Counted from the stretch's first letter, positions 34,560 to 44,561 are shown. The stretch: 64,000 bases of DNA from CANMXU01 sp052030545 (GCF_052030545.1 NZ_JBPDIH010000008.1:62001-126000), one strand, 5' to 3'. Translations and numbers: made by a program. The notes: a model not told the origin generated them from the letters alone.

Positions 34560-37382
34560 CTACGCACAAAAGATAGGTTTAATGCGTTCAATATAATGAA
34601 TATCGTCGTTATCAACACGCCCTACTTTTAACCACTCTGTAAGCAAAGCAGGTAAATCAACTTTACCACCACTTAACATTTGATTTTGCATCAAGTTAAC
34701 TTGCACCGCTAAACGTTGCTCATTAAATTCATTCGGCGACTCTATACCTGCCAATATTTCTAACTCTAGTGTTTTATCGGCGCGCGCTAGTCCTTTATTA
34801 GACTTGGCAACAACCGCCAGTTTTTTCTGCCAACTTGCCGGTAACTCGTTAAATTGTGTTAGTTGCTCAAATTCAGTATTTGGGTCTTCGGCAAGCGTTT
34901 CCAATACATAAAAAAGTAGTTGCCACTGTTGTGTCACTTGGCTTTGTTTTGCCGATTCAATAGCGTTTTTAATGCTAAGTGAAAATGACTCTATCGCCTT
35001 AACAACGCCTTTAAGAATAGGTTTTTGTTGTAAAACATTGCTTAGTAACTGATCCGATTCTGCTAATAAACTTATCAACGTTTTGATATCAGCATTAGCG
35101 TCGAATTTCTGTTGAATGTCGGTTAGCTGTTGCTGAAAATCTTGCTGTAATTTCGCTTGCGTGTCTTTTTCAATCGCTTGAACTTGTTCACGCTTAGCAA
35201 AAATATCATCATTTATTTTTCGAAACGACAACCACAGCTTGTTTTCATCTTTTGGTCCACAATAGCCAATCTGTTTCCACTTAGCTTGTAAGTCTTTCAC
35301 TTGGTTAACCACTGAAAACACATCTTCTGAATCAGCTAACTCTGTTACTTGTTTGATAAGCTGACGTTTCAATGCGCCATTGTCGTTATGGTACTGCGAA
35401 ATAGCGGTTTTAAGTGGTTTTAAAGTTTCGTTAAACTCGTGCTGTAAATCTTTATACGCTTGTCGGTCTACTTCTCCAGCGTCTTTCCATTGCTGTTGGA
35501 GTTTATTTAATTGACCATCAATCGCTTTCCATTGTGATAAATCAAGGCCCGCTTGGTTAGTTATAAATTCTTGTACAAAGCTTTTTGCATTTTCAATAAC
35601 TTGCTTACGCGTCGTTAAGTGTTGCTCGCGCAGTTTTTCTTGCTCTGCGTAAAACAAACGACACGGCGCAAACGCTTTTTCACAGGCTTCGTTAAACGCG
35701 TGATTAAGATCTTTATCAATATCGTCATCTGCATGCCCTAATGAATTCCAGGTACTGCGAAACTCTTTTACTTTTGCCGCTTGTGCTTTAGGGTTATCTA
35801 ATGGCGTTGAAACAAGTTGCAAGATCTCTTCAAGTAACTGTTGTTTTCGAGGGGTCGCAATATAATGTTCCCAATCGCTCAAATCAGATATTTTTTCTGA
35901 AACACCTTCGTATTCGCGCTGCAGTTTTTGCTGTTGTTTATTATCTAGTTTGGCAAACAGGCTATCAACGCGTTTAAATACGCCAAACGCCGCGTTATAT
36001 TTACCGGAATTAATTAACCGCTTAACATCGTTAATTTTCTTTTGTGTCTGTGAAAACAACTGGCGCTGCTCAGCAAAAAGTGGCTTTAAGGCAACTTGCC
36101 ACTGCTTGGTGATTTCTGTGTGTGCATCAGCAATAGACTCTGGTAAAAAGCCTGCCGCATTTTTCTCAACTTGCTGCCAATCTTTTTTCCACTGATCATA
36201 GCTAGGCAGTTTGTCGTTAAGCGCTTCCACTGTCGTAGGTACCGTCAATTGAGATATTTTCGAAATTAAATGCGTAGCTTGTGTCACCGACTCAGCGATC
36301 ATCGGCAGCTGCGTTAATTTATGGCTTTGCTCAGCTAACGTTTTAAGGAAGGTGTTCTTATCTTTTTGCTCTAAAACAGACTCATTAATAGCTGTTGTTA
36401 GCTGCTTAATTTGTTGCTGATAGTCGTCATTGTCAACCGTTTCATTATTGAAAATAGCTGTCGCTAATTTTTGACTAAGTGCGGCGATTGATTGTGTATA
36501 AGTTTGCTGCGCTTGAAGTTTAGCTTGCGCTAATTCACGAACAATTTTCGCTTGCTCAAAATCTTCAGCTTTTTGGGCAAATGCTTTATCAATTTGAATG
36601 CTAATTACATCGAACTTCTCTAAAAATTCTTGTTGAACTTGTTCTGAAAGACAGTCAAATTCGGCCTTAGCACTTTGCCATTGCCCAATAAGTTCTTCTT
36701 TTTTAGCCAACATCTGCTCATAATCATTAGCATCTTTTAATGACAATAATTTAGACAAGGTTAGTTGGGTTGTTTTTTGCAGTTTTAACGGTTTTTCAGC
36801 CGCTTCACGTAAGTTATTGAGCTTATCTAACACTAATTGCTTAATGTCTGCCTGCTGCGTTTTTTTCGCAAAACGTTCAAGTGTGGCGACATCATTGGTT
36901 TGTTCAACAATATAACGCTGAACGTCACTATTTTGTTTCTGGTTAAAAACACTGACCAGCAATTGCGGCTTAGCTAATTTTTCTAGCATCGCAATGATAA
37001 GTTCTGAGTGACTCGCATCAGTACTGCTTAACCAAGCTTCAAGCTGTGACTTATCTGTTGCTGATTTTAAATAATCAAGTTGCTGGGCTAAGTTAAGCTT
37101 TAGTTCGTCTTGACCAAGTAATATTGCTTGTACTTTTTTATTGGCAAAATTACGTAATTTTTCAAGTGAGTTTTCTTTACTTGCTAATAGCCACTGGTCA
37201 AAGTTGTTTAACTTAATTAACACTGCTCGACGTACTAAGTCGCTTTCGTCATTTGCGAGTAAGTCGCTAAGGGTTTTAAGCTGTTCGGCGTTATCTAAAG
37301 ATAATTCGTTTTGCACGGCAAGTACACGAACACTTGCATCTTTGTGTTGCCAGTTAGATTTGAAAAATTTGGAAAAGATCAT
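34560..37382 (-). CDS. DUF349 repeat protein
   Basis: This 940-residue, highly charged, almost wholly helical protein has no cysteine-rich or catalytic motif. The N-terminal 200 residues look HEAT-like, and the rest shows repeated DUF349 units with the W...W...G pattern (for example SQWKAIDGQLNKLQQQWKDA and LQAKWKQIGYCG). Such proteins are widespread in gammaproteobacteria and their biochemical role is not established. The start overlaps the yeaC stop as ATGA, so it is the last gene of a three-gene unit with the zinc-ribbon protein and YeaC. Confidence 0.85.
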   Translation of the reverse strand: MIFSKFFKSNWQHKDASVRVLAVQNELSLDNAEQLKTLSDLLANDESDLVRRAVLIKLNNFDQWLLASKENSLEKLRNFANKKVQAILLGQDELKLNLAQQLDYLKSATDKSQLEAWLSSTDASHSELIIAMLEKLAKPQLLVSVFNQKQNSDVQRYIVEQTNDVATLERFAKKTQQADIKQLVLDKLNNLREAAEKPLKLQKTTQLTLSKLLSLKDANDYEQMLAKKEELIGQWQSAKAEFDCLSEQVQQEFLEKFDVISIQIDKAFAQKAEDFEQAKIVRELAQAKLQAQQTYTQSIAALSQKLATAIFNNETVDNDDYQQQIKQLTTAINESVLEQKDKNTFLKTLAEQSHKLTQLPMIAESVTQATHLISKISQLTVPTTVEALNDKLPSYDQWKKDWQQVEKNAAGFLPESIADAHTEITKQWQVALKPLFAEQRQLFSQTQKKINDVKRLINSGKYNAAFGVFKRVDSLFAKLDNKQQQKLQREYEGVSEKISDLSDWEHYIATPRKQQLLEEILQLVSTPLDNPKAQAAKVKEFRSTWNSLGHADDDIDKDLNHAFNEACEKAFAPCRLFYAEQEKLREQHLTTRKQVIENAKSFVQEFITNQAGLDLSQWKAIDGQLNKLQQQWKDAGEVDRQAYKDLQHEFNETLKPLKTAISQYHNDNGALKRQLIKQVTELADSEDVFSVVNQVKDLQAKWKQIGYCGPKDENKLWLSFRKINDDIFAKREQVQAIEKDTQAKLQQDFQQQLTDIQQKFDANADIKTLISLLAESDQLLSNVLQQKPILKGVVKAIESFSLSIKNAIESAKQSQVTQQWQLLFYVLETLAEDPNTEFEQLTQFNELPASWQKKLAVVAKSNKGLARADKTLELEILAGIESPNEFNEQRLAVQVNLMQNQMLSGGKVDLPALLTEWLKVGRVDNDDIHYIERIKPIFCA

Positions 37383-37666
37383 AGTTTGGAAAACCTAGCA
37401 ATACTTTGAGTATCGTTTTTATTTTGAGTGAATTCGTCTTTTAATGCGCGTTTAGTTTTGTGAACAATTTCGCCATCAGAGCCAATGGTTAGCATTTGAT
37501 CTGAGTCTAAATGTCGCGATTGATAAGCCATACTTAATTGAATCGCTGACGCTTGCTGCTCAGCGTCCACTTTATTGCCTTCTGGCCACCGCCCTGTTTC
37601 TGCAGCATGTTTTAAGCGTAAATACATTTCTTCTGACATATTGTCGACGATGTTAATTAAGTCCAT
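37379..37666 (-). CDS. yeaC: YeaC family protein (DUF1315)
   Basis: This 95-residue protein begins MDLINIVDNMSEEMYLRLKH and has TGRWPEG, the signature of DUF1315/YeaC proteins. The function is unknown. It lies one base after the zinc-ribbon gene and overlaps the DUF349 gene by four bases, so the three are very probably cotranscribed. Confidence 0.85.
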   Translation of the reverse strand: MDLINIVDNMSEEMYLRLKHAAETGRWPEGNKVDAEQQASAIQLSMAYQSRHLDSDQMLTIGSDGEIVHKTKRALKDEFTQNKNDTQSIARFSKL

Positions 37667-37667
37667 A

Positions 37668-37997
37668 TTACTTATTACTCTTTTTCAGAAATATCAGGCG
37701 GATACGTGTGATAATGTATAATACAAAACCAATAAATGTGCTCGCTAAAGCGCCGTTGTATTGCCATGAACCCGGTTGGGCATTGTACCAATAGAGAAAC
37801 AAAAAACCGCCGCAAAAAAGTAACATTGCAATAAATGATTGGTTCATCAACTTCTGTGACTTTTCGATAATGGTCGTCTTTCTGATGGTCAACAATTTTT
37901 CTTCAGAAAGCTCACTCATCTCTAACTGACAATGTGAACAGATTTTTGCTTTGTCGGAAATCTTCTTTTTACAACTTGGGCAATTGATAACAGCCAT
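37668..37997 (-). CDS. Small zinc-ribbon membrane protein
   Basis: This 109-residue protein has an N-terminal zinc ribbon with two CxxC knuckles (CPSC at 6-9, CSHC at 18-21) and two membrane segments (about 52-69 and 80-98). I do not recognise a named family. It heads the operon with yeaC and the DUF349 gene and may anchor or sense for them at the membrane; that is a guess from context. Confidence 0.75.
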   Translation of the reverse strand: MAVINCPSCKKKISDKAKICSHCQLEMSELSEEKLLTIRKTTIIEKSQKLMNQSFIAMLLFCGGFLFLYWYNAQPGSWQYNGALASTFIGFVLYIITRIRLIFLKKSNK

Positions 37998-38032
37998 GCT
38001 TTACTCGTGTGAACAATTTAGCGTTATTATAT

Positions 38033-38064
38033 TCAAAAAAAACACCCTTGCGGGTGTTTTTTTA
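38033..38064 (-). terminator. Terminator after the AGCS symporter gene
   Basis: AAAACACCC pairs with GGGTGTTTT around a TTGC loop, with long A/T tracts on both sides. Confidence 0.82.
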
Positions 38065-38120
38065 AGGCTTTTTATAAAAATGTTGATAAAAGCTAATTGA
38101 TATCAAATTCAACGTATCAA

Positions 38121-39599
38121 TTAGGATTTGTTTTTCCACAAATCAGCATTTTTAATACCAAGCTTTTCAGGATCGAACGTGTAGGTTTCAACACCTTCTT
38201 TTTGTTGGCGTTCATAGTCTTTCAAGGCTTTTATTGCAGGTTTAGCCATGAAGAAAATAATAATAATGCCAATAATGTTTAACCAAGCCATCATGCCAAC
38301 ACCAACATCACCTAATCCCCAAGCAATGTCTGCCGCTTTTACTGTTCCGTAAAAAGTAGCCCCCATGATCATTACTTTAAGTAAAAAAGTAAGCGCTGGA
38401 ATTTTAAGGGTACGCTTGATATAGGAAACATTGTTTTCGGCAATAAAGTAGTAAGCCAAGATAGTTGTAAAGGCAAAGAAGAATAAAGCTAAAGCGATAA
38501 ATGGTTTTCCTAACCCCGGCAACATACTGTCGACAGCAATTTGCGTAAACGCTGGGCTATTAGCTGCTACATCGGCAGCAACATTTTGCACGATAAACGT
38601 AGCGCTACCTTCTAACTGTACGTTGTAAGATTGGGTAATTAAAATCATAAATGCTGTTGCAGAGCAAACAAACAAGGTATCGATATAAACCGAAAAGGCT
38701 TGTACTAAACCTTGCTGTGCAGGATGTGCCACTTCAGCGGCAGCGGCTGCATGCGGACCAGTACCTTGACCAGCTTCGTTAGAATAGACGCCACGCTTTA
38801 CGCCCCAACCAATAGCCGCACCAACACCAGCCATAGGTGAAAATGCATCGGTAATGATCATCATAAAAATGCCCGGCAAACGATCGATATTTAACGCGAT
38901 CATGGCAAAAGCAATAATAATATAGGCAAGCGCCATAAATGGCACCACAACTTGGGTGAAGTTCGCAATGCGTTTAACACCACCAAAAATGATAAAACCT
39001 AACAGTAAAACAATACCAACAGCAGTATAAATTTTAGCAGAGCTAATTGGGCCTAAAGCTGTATCAATAATAACGCCAGCGCCAAATGCCATTTCAACGG
39101 CATTACCAATACTGTTTGATTGCACTGTCGGTAACAATAACCCACAAGCAATGATTGTCGCGATAGCAAATATCCAGGCATACCATTTTTGACCCATCGC
39201 TTTTTCGATGTAGTACGCTGGACCACCACGGTAAATACCGTCTTCTTCTTCTTTATAAATTTGTGCATTGGTAGATTCAATGTAAGCAGTTGCGGCGCCA
39301 AAAAATGCAACAACCCACATCCAAAATACTGCACCTGGGCCACCAAAACCAATAGCAGCAGCCACACCGGCAATATTACCGGTACCAACTCGACCAGATA
39401 AAGAAACAGCTAACGCTTGAAAAGATGAAATACCTTTTTCAGAACTTTTGCCCGACAAAAGTAGTCGCCACATTTCGCGAAAATGACGTACTTGCACAAA
39501 GCGCGTTAACACACTGAAGAAAACACCTGCACCAAGGCATAAATAAATTAGCCATGGGCTCCATATAAAACCATTAAGGGTATTTACGAAATCTTGCAC
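38121..39599 (-). CDS. Sodium:alanine/glycine symporter, AGCS family
   Basis: This 492-residue membrane protein has about eleven hydrophobic segments and the AGCS signatures GRVGTGNIAGVAAAIGFGGPG (within residues 69-90) and GWGVKRGVYSNEAGQGTGPHA. It imports alanine or glycine with sodium. It may supply substrate for the alanine dehydrogenase at 48476. Single gene. Confidence 0.93.
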   Translation of the reverse strand: MQDFVNTLNGFIWSPWLIYLCLGAGVFFSVLTRFVQVRHFREMWRLLLSGKSSEKGISSFQALAVSLSGRVGTGNIAGVAAAIGFGGPGAVFWMWVVAFFGAATAYIESTNAQIYKEEEDGIYRGGPAYYIEKAMGQKWYAWIFAIATIIACGLLLPTVQSNSIGNAVEMAFGAGVIIDTALGPISSAKIYTAVGIVLLLGFIIFGGVKRIANFTQVVVPFMALAYIIIAFAMIALNIDRLPGIFMMIITDAFSPMAGVGAAIGWGVKRGVYSNEAGQGTGPHAAAAAEVAHPAQQGLVQAFSVYIDTLFVCSATAFMILITQSYNVQLEGSATFIVQNVAADVAANSPAFTQIAVDSMLPGLGKPFIALALFFFAFTTILAYYFIAENNVSYIKRTLKIPALTFLLKVMIMGATFYGTVKAADIAWGLGDVGVGMMAWLNIIGIIIIFFMAKPAIKALKDYERQQKEGVETYTFDPEKLGIKNADLWKNKS

Positions 39600-39634
39600 A
39601 ATAACTCCTGTTATTAAGTATTTTTATTATTTGA

Positions 39635-40789
39635 CTAGGCTCTTAGTTCATCTACAACATGGTAAATCGCTGACAAAACGTCTCGACCAAACAAATGGCT
39701 ACGAACATCAGACCAACCTACGCTGTGATCAGGCAATAAATCGTTATCTTTAAACGGCATTTCTATCGTGTAAGCCAAACAATTAAATTGTTCACCAACC
39801 CAGTTTGTCGCAACTGTTGGATTGGCTTGACCTGGTTCATCTTTATCGTAACCAATATCGTCTTGAAATTCGGGAGTAATGTTTATTAACACTTGTTTAA
39901 ATTTGTTGGCTAAAGCTTCGTCTTTGTCAGTATAGGACGGATTTCCTTCACAGCCAGCAACAAAGTTATAAGGAAGTGCTTCATCGCCGTGAATGTCTAA
40001 AAACATATCGACGCCAATTGCTAACATTTGCTCACGCACTAAAAACACTTCTGGGCTTTTTTCCATTGAAGGCTTTAACCATTCACGGTTTAAGTTGATT
40101 CCTGCGGCATTGGTACGTAAGTGACCACGGTAACTGCCATCGGGGTTCATATTGGGCACGACATAAAATACCGCTTTATTAAGCAGAGCACGAGCAGCGC
40201 CGTCATCTTCATCAAGCAGTCTGTCTAAAAAGCCTTCGATAAACCATTCTGCCATGGTTTCCCCTGGGTGCTGTCTTGCCGTTAGCCATACCTTTTTCTT
40301 ACCTTCACCCTCTTCACCAATTTTGAGCATGCTAATATCACGACCATCTAAGGTGTGACCTAAGATCTGTAATTGGCAATCAATATCAAGTTGTGCGTTA
40401 TGAATAAGATCTTGGTGGCGCTCATATGAATAAGGGCAAAAATAAGCAAAATAAACTGAGTCGTATTCTGGTGTTAAAGTGATGCTGAGGGTATTACCGT
40501 CGTATTGAGTTGGCACACGAAACCAATGTTCACGATCATATGATGCAACCGCTTGGTAATTTTCCCAACCTTCAACATAAGCGGCTTTACCCGCATTGGT
40601 AATGTTTAATGTGTGCTGACAGCGATCAGTATTATGAAGTTTGAAGTGAAACCACTGGTAAAACTCTGAATCATTATCATGTTTGATTTCTAATTCAATA
40701 TTTTCAGGGTTGGTCGCGTTAATAACGCGAATATTTCCGCTATCAAAATTATCAGATATTTTTGGCGTGTTTTGAGCAAGAATAGGCAT
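39635..40789 (-). CDS. M14-family metallocarboxypeptidase, cytosolic type
   Basis: From the ATG at 40789 the protein has 384 residues. An N-terminal beta-rich domain (to about 125, with YFAYFCPYSYERH) precedes the M14 catalytic domain: HPGE near residue 175 (zinc ligands H and E), NMNPDG, LRTNAAGINLNREW, DIHGDE (third ligand) and the catalytic glutamate in YTIEMPF. No signal peptide is visible. This is the domain order of the M14 cytosolic carboxypeptidase-like subfamily. A TTG at 40801 is an alternative start. The substrate is unknown. Confidence 0.9.
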   Translation of the reverse strand: MPILAQNTPKISDNFDSGNIRVINATNPENIELEIKHDNDSEFYQWFHFKLHNTDRCQHTLNITNAGKAAYVEGWENYQAVASYDREHWFRVPTQYDGNTLSITLTPEYDSVYFAYFCPYSYERHQDLIHNAQLDIDCQLQILGHTLDGRDISMLKIGEEGEGKKKVWLTARQHPGETMAEWFIEGFLDRLLDEDDGAARALLNKAVFYVVPNMNPDGSYRGHLRTNAAGINLNREWLKPSMEKSPEVFLVREQMLAIGVDMFLDIHGDEALPYNFVAGCEGNPSYTDKDEALANKFKQVLINITPEFQDDIGYDKDEPGQANPTVATNWVGEQFNCLAYTIEMPFKDNDLLPDHSVGWSDVRSHLFGRDVLSAIYHVVDELRA

Positions 40790-40844
40790 AATTTGTATCA
40801 ATTATTTTTTAGAATAACTTAGTGTACACAATCCTAATGCAAAG

Positions 40845-41414
40845 CTAAAGCGTTCTAAAATACAAACCCAATTCCGAAGAATATCCTATAGAACTATACT
40901 TTATAGTATTATCTTCACTTACCACATAATAACTGGGATAACCTTTTATTCTAAAACTTTGTTTTACTTGTTCGTTACCTAAGGCAATAGGCATGGTTAA
41001 CTGGTGTTCTTTAGCAAAGTCTTGAACTTGTTGTTTATCAACAAAATCAAGTGCAACAACGACAATATTAATTTGATTATTGTTTTGATATAACGTCTGT
41101 AAATTGCCAATACTGGCATGACAAACTTGGCACCAAGGCGCAAAAAAATAATAAACAGTAGAAGCGTTATTAATGTGGGTTGAATGAAGTTTAGCGCCAT
41201 TTAAATCAATATCTTCGCCATCAAGCGTGGTTAATGGCGTAGACAACTTATCTAATGCAGTCGCGTTGCCAAGCATGTCATAAGATTTAAACGCAGAAAT
41301 ACATAAAAATATGGTAATAAAAACCAAACTTTGTAATAGCAAGTTTCGCAACAAAACGCTTTCCGATAAGTGAACCTTGCTAATAAGACCGAGCAAACCG
41401 TGAATTTTTTTCAA
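40845..41414 (-). CDS. Membrane-anchored thioredoxin-like protein
   Basis: This protein of about 189 residues has one membrane segment (about 24-42) and a TlpA/redoxin-like domain with the active-site WCQVC (C95, C98) and a cis-proline region KGYPSYYV. It probably reduces disulfides on the outer face of the membrane. No ATG is available upstream of the membrane segment; a TTG at 41414 is used, which falls inside the serS terminator, so the start is uncertain (TTG codons also occur at residues 7, 21 and 22). Confidence 0.75.
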   Translation of the reverse strand: MKKIHGLLGLISKVHLSESVLLRNLLLQSLVFITIFLCISAFKSYDMLGNATALDKLSTPLTTLDGEDIDLNGAKLHSTHINNASTVYYFFAPWCQVCHASIGNLQTLYQNNNQINIVVVALDFVDKQQVQDFAKEHQLTMPIALGNEQVKQSFRIKGYPSYYVVSEDNTIKYSSIGYSSELGLYFRTL

Positions 41415-41444
41415 AAAAAAATCCGAAAATTAATTTCGGATTTT
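41413..41444 (-). terminator. Terminator after serS
   Basis: ATCCGAAA pairs with TTTCGGAT around ATTAAT, followed by a U-tract on the minus strand. It overlaps the putative start of the next gene. Confidence 0.8.
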
Positions 41445-41468
41445 ATCACATCAATTACAGGGCTGAGC

Positions 41469-42749
41469 TTAACCGATTTTAGTGACACCTTTCATATAAG
41501 GTTGTAATACGGTTGGCACTTCAATACTACCATCAGCTTGTTGGTAGTTCTCTAAAATAGCCACTAAAGTACGACCTACCGCTAAGCCAGAGCCGTTTAG
41601 TGTATGAACTAATTCAGGTTTGTTCGTTTCGCTGTTGCGATAGCGAGCTTGCATTCTGCGCGCTTGGAAATCCCCCATGTTTGAACAAGATGAAATTTCA
41701 CGGTAAGTATTTTGCGCAGGTAGCCAGACTTCAATATCAAACGTTTTTGTTGCACTAAAGCCAATATCACCAGTACACAAAACTACGGTACGGTAAGGTA
41801 GCTCTAGTTTTTCTAGAATTTTTTCCGCGTGACCCGTTAATTCTTCTAGCGCTTGGAAAGAGGTTTCAGGCTTAACAATTTGGACCATTTCAACTTTATC
41901 AAACTGGTGCTGGCGAATTAAACCACGAATATCACGTCCATAAGAGCCAGCTTCACTGCGAAAACATGGTGTATGAGCTACCATTTTGATCGGTAATTCC
42001 GCTTCTTCTACAATTTCGTCACGCACTAAGTTTGTTAGCGGTACTTCTGCCGTAGGAATAAGTGAGAATTTTTTATTCGCTAAGTCAGTATGGAATAAAT
42101 CTTCACCAAACTTAGGTAATTGACCGGTACCGTATAACGAGTCGTGATTAACAAGGTAAGGCACATACATTTCTTGATAACCGTGCTCTTCACCATGCAT
42201 ATCAAGCATAAATTGCGCTAGTGCACGGTGCATTTTTGCAATTTGACCGCGCATAACCGCAAAGCGTGTACCAGACAATTTAGCACCCGCTTCAAAGTCT
42301 AAACCTTTATCAAGCGCTGTAGCGACATCAACATGATCTTTTACGTCAAAATCAAAAGTACGTGGCGTGCCCCAACGTTTTATTTCAACGTTATCGTCTT
42401 CGCTTTGACCTTGCGGAACTGAATCATCAATAAGGTTAGGGATCGCTGAGGCAATCGCATCAATTTCTGCTAAAACCTTGCTTTGCTCTTCTTTTGCCGC
42501 TTCTAAATCTTCACCTAACTGATTAACTTCAGCTAATAAAGGTTGAATGTCTTCGCCGCGCGCTTTCGCTTGGCCAATTGATTTAGAACGTGTATTGCGC
42601 TGACTTTGTAAATCTTGGGTTTTAATTTGAATCGCTTTACGTTGCTCTTCTAACGCAGCAAGCTGTTCAATGTTTAAAGTAAAACCACGTTTTGCTAATA
42701 ATGCTGCGGTTTCGGTTAAATTTGCTCTAAGCAGTTTTGGATCAAGCAT
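41469..42749 (-). CDS. serS: Seryl-tRNA synthetase
   Basis: SerRS charges tRNA-Ser, two copies of which lie in this window. The 426-residue protein has the N-terminal long coiled coil (about 30-105) that grips the tRNA variable arm and the class II motifs: motif 2 with PCFRSEAGSYGRD and motif 3 with GSGLAVGRTLVAILENYQ. The order ftsK-lolA-rarA-crcB-serS matches other gammaproteobacteria. Confidence 0.97.
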   Translation of the reverse strand: MLDPKLLRANLTETAALLAKRGFTLNIEQLAALEEQRKAIQIKTQDLQSQRNTRSKSIGQAKARGEDIQPLLAEVNQLGEDLEAAKEEQSKVLAEIDAIASAIPNLIDDSVPQGQSEDDNVEIKRWGTPRTFDFDVKDHVDVATALDKGLDFEAGAKLSGTRFAVMRGQIAKMHRALAQFMLDMHGEEHGYQEMYVPYLVNHDSLYGTGQLPKFGEDLFHTDLANKKFSLIPTAEVPLTNLVRDEIVEEAELPIKMVAHTPCFRSEAGSYGRDIRGLIRQHQFDKVEMVQIVKPETSFQALEELTGHAEKILEKLELPYRTVVLCTGDIGFSATKTFDIEVWLPAQNTYREISSCSNMGDFQARRMQARYRNSETNKPELVHTLNGSGLAVGRTLVAILENYQQADGSIEVPTVLQPYMKGVTKIG

Positions 42750-42805
42750 GATGCATCACTTGTAAGTATAAAAGTTAAAAAATAAGTTAATGGTTAGCAA
42801 AATAG

Positions 42806-43207
42806 TTATTTGCTAAACAACGAGACTATATACATGCCTACACCCGCTGCCAAAACACACAAGCAGACATTGAGTAGCACGTTAGCCATCGCTTTAAATA
42901 ATTCGCCTTGTTGCATAAGCAACAATGTATCTAATGAAAAAGTTGAAAAGGTGGTAAATGCGCCTAAAAAGCCAATACCTATCAGTGTTCGATAAACACT
43001 AACTTCGATAATACCTTCTTCAATTAGTCCGTATAATACTCCCATTGTTAGGGAGCCCAAGATATTAACCGCCAGCGTTGCAAAAGGGAATCCTTTTCCT
43101 AGCCAATTTAAAATTAATTGCGACAAGTAAAAGCGTAAACTGGCGCCGCAAGCGCCACCTAAAGCAACAAAAGCATATAAGGTGTAATTACTAATAGCGC
43201 TGGACAT
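42806..43207 (-). CDS. crcB: Fluoride ion channel CrcB/Fluc
   Basis: Fluc exports toxic fluoride. The 133-residue protein has four membrane helices and the family signatures GGACGASLRFYL (17-28), NILGS and GFLGAFTTFSTFS with the phenylalanine box. Its start overlaps the rarA stop by 17 bases, so no room exists for a fluoride riboswitch directly upstream. Confidence 0.95.
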   Translation of the reverse strand: MSSAISNYTLYAFVALGGACGASLRFYLSQLILNWLGKGFPFATLAVNILGSLTMGVLYGLIEEGIIEVSVYRTLIGIGFLGAFTTFSTFSLDTLLLMQQGELFKAMANVLLNVCLCVLAAGVGMYIVSLFSK

Positions 43208-44561
43208 GACTTTGCCTATTCAAATTGGTTAAATATTCGAGTTTTTGTTTAAGTTGTTTCTCTAGACCTCTTTCGGTCGGCTGATACAGGCTTGTATCGC
43301 TAATTTGCTCGGGAAAATAATTTTCACCCGCGGCAAAGGCGTTTTCCTCATCATGCGCGTATCGATATTCCTGACCGTGTCCTAAACCTTTAGTTATTTC
43401 ACTGGTGGCATTTTTAAGGTGTAGCGGCACATCTAAATGCGAGGTTTGTTGAGCAAGTGCTTTCGCTTGGCTAAAAGCCCGATAAACCGCATTACTTTTT
43501 GGCGCTAGAGCCATGTAAACGCAGGCTTGAGCAATTGCCCTTTCACCTTCTGAAGGACCAACGCGATGGAAAGTATCCCATGCATTTACCGCCAATTGCA
43601 TCGCTCTTGGATCGGCATTACCAATATCTTCACTGGCTATTGCCAACAAACGACGAGCAACATATAACGCATCGCCGCCACCGGTTAAAATTCTTGCATA
43701 CCAATACAATGCTGCATCGGGATCTGAACCGCGCACTGATTTATGGAAGGCACTGATCAAATCATAAAAGGCATCACCGCCTTTATCGTATAAGGCAACT
43801 TTATTGCCAGCAACTTGTTTAACTATTGCTAACGATATCGTTTTCTTGTCGGCATCGCCAGTGGCGATATCAATACTATTTTCAAATAAATTTAATAACC
43901 TACGAGCATCACCACTAGCAAGCGCAATTAATTGTCGATGTGCTTCGTCATCAATTTCAATACAAGCTGGCAGTGCTGCATCGTTATTTACATATGTGAT
44001 TGCGCGCTCTAACACCGCGGCTAAGTCTGAGTCAGTGAGTTTTTTTAAGGTATATAAACGCGTGCGGGATAACAGTGCTTGGTTTAACTCAAAGGCTGGA
44101 TTTTCAGTCGTCGCACCAATAAAGATAACAGTACCGTCTTCAATAAACGGTAAAAATGCATCTTGTTGGCTTTTATTAAAACGATGCACTTCATCAACAA
44201 ATAATACCGTGCGTTTTTGGCTTAACGCTGCTCGCTGCTTAGCATTGTCAATTGCCTGTCTAATTTCCTTAATGCCAGAGGTAACCGCAGAAACTCGTTC
44301 AATTTCGGCATCGGCGTGATTGGCGATAATTTCAGCTAAGGTCGTTTTCCCTGTGCCGGGAGGCCCCCAAAAAATTACAGAATGGCAATGTCCTTGCTCA
44401 ACAGCAACTCTAAGCGGCATACCCTCGCCTAATATATGCCCCTGACCTTGGTATTGTGCTAAGGTGCGAGGTCTAAGCTTGGCAGCTAAAGGTTGAAAAT
44501 CAACTTGGCTTTTAGGCTCATCGCCAAAATCAAATGGTAAGTTACCATTATCGTTGGTCAT
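43191..44561 (-). CDS. rarA: Replication-associated recombination protein A
   Basis: RarA is an AAA+ ATPase of the clamp-loader clade acting at stalled replication forks. The 456-residue protein has Walker A WGPPGTGKTT (65-74), Walker B VLFVDEVHRFN, the sensor GATTENPAFELNQALLSR and the C-terminal MgsA domain (VRGSDPDAALYWYARIL). It overlaps lolA and crcB. Confidence 0.96.
   Translation of the reverse strand: MTNDNGNLPFDFGDEPKSQVDFQPLAAKLRPRTLAQYQGQGHILGEGMPLRVAVEQGHCHSVIFWGPPGTGKTTLAEIIANHADAEIERVSAVTSGIKEIRQAIDNAKQRAALSQKRTVLFVDEVHRFNKSQQDAFLPFIEDGTVIFIGATTENPAFELNQALLSRTRLYTLKKLTDSDLAAVLERAITYVNNDAALPACIEIDDEAHRQLIALASGDARRLLNLFENSIDIATGDADKKTISLAIVKQVAGNKVALYDKGGDAFYDLISAFHKSVRGSDPDAALYWYARILTGGGDALYVARRLLAIASEDIGNADPRAMQLAVNAWDTFHRVGPSEGERAIAQACVYMALAPKSNAVYRAFSQAKALAQQTSHLDVPLHLKNATSEITKGLGHGQEYRYAHDEENAFAAGENYFPEQISDTSLYQPTERGLEKQLKQKLEYLTNLNRQSHVQRY

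Noticed and set aside
43208..43260. Possible fluoride riboswitch for crcB
   Set aside because: The crcB start lies inside the rarA coding region, and no riboswitch fold is visible there.
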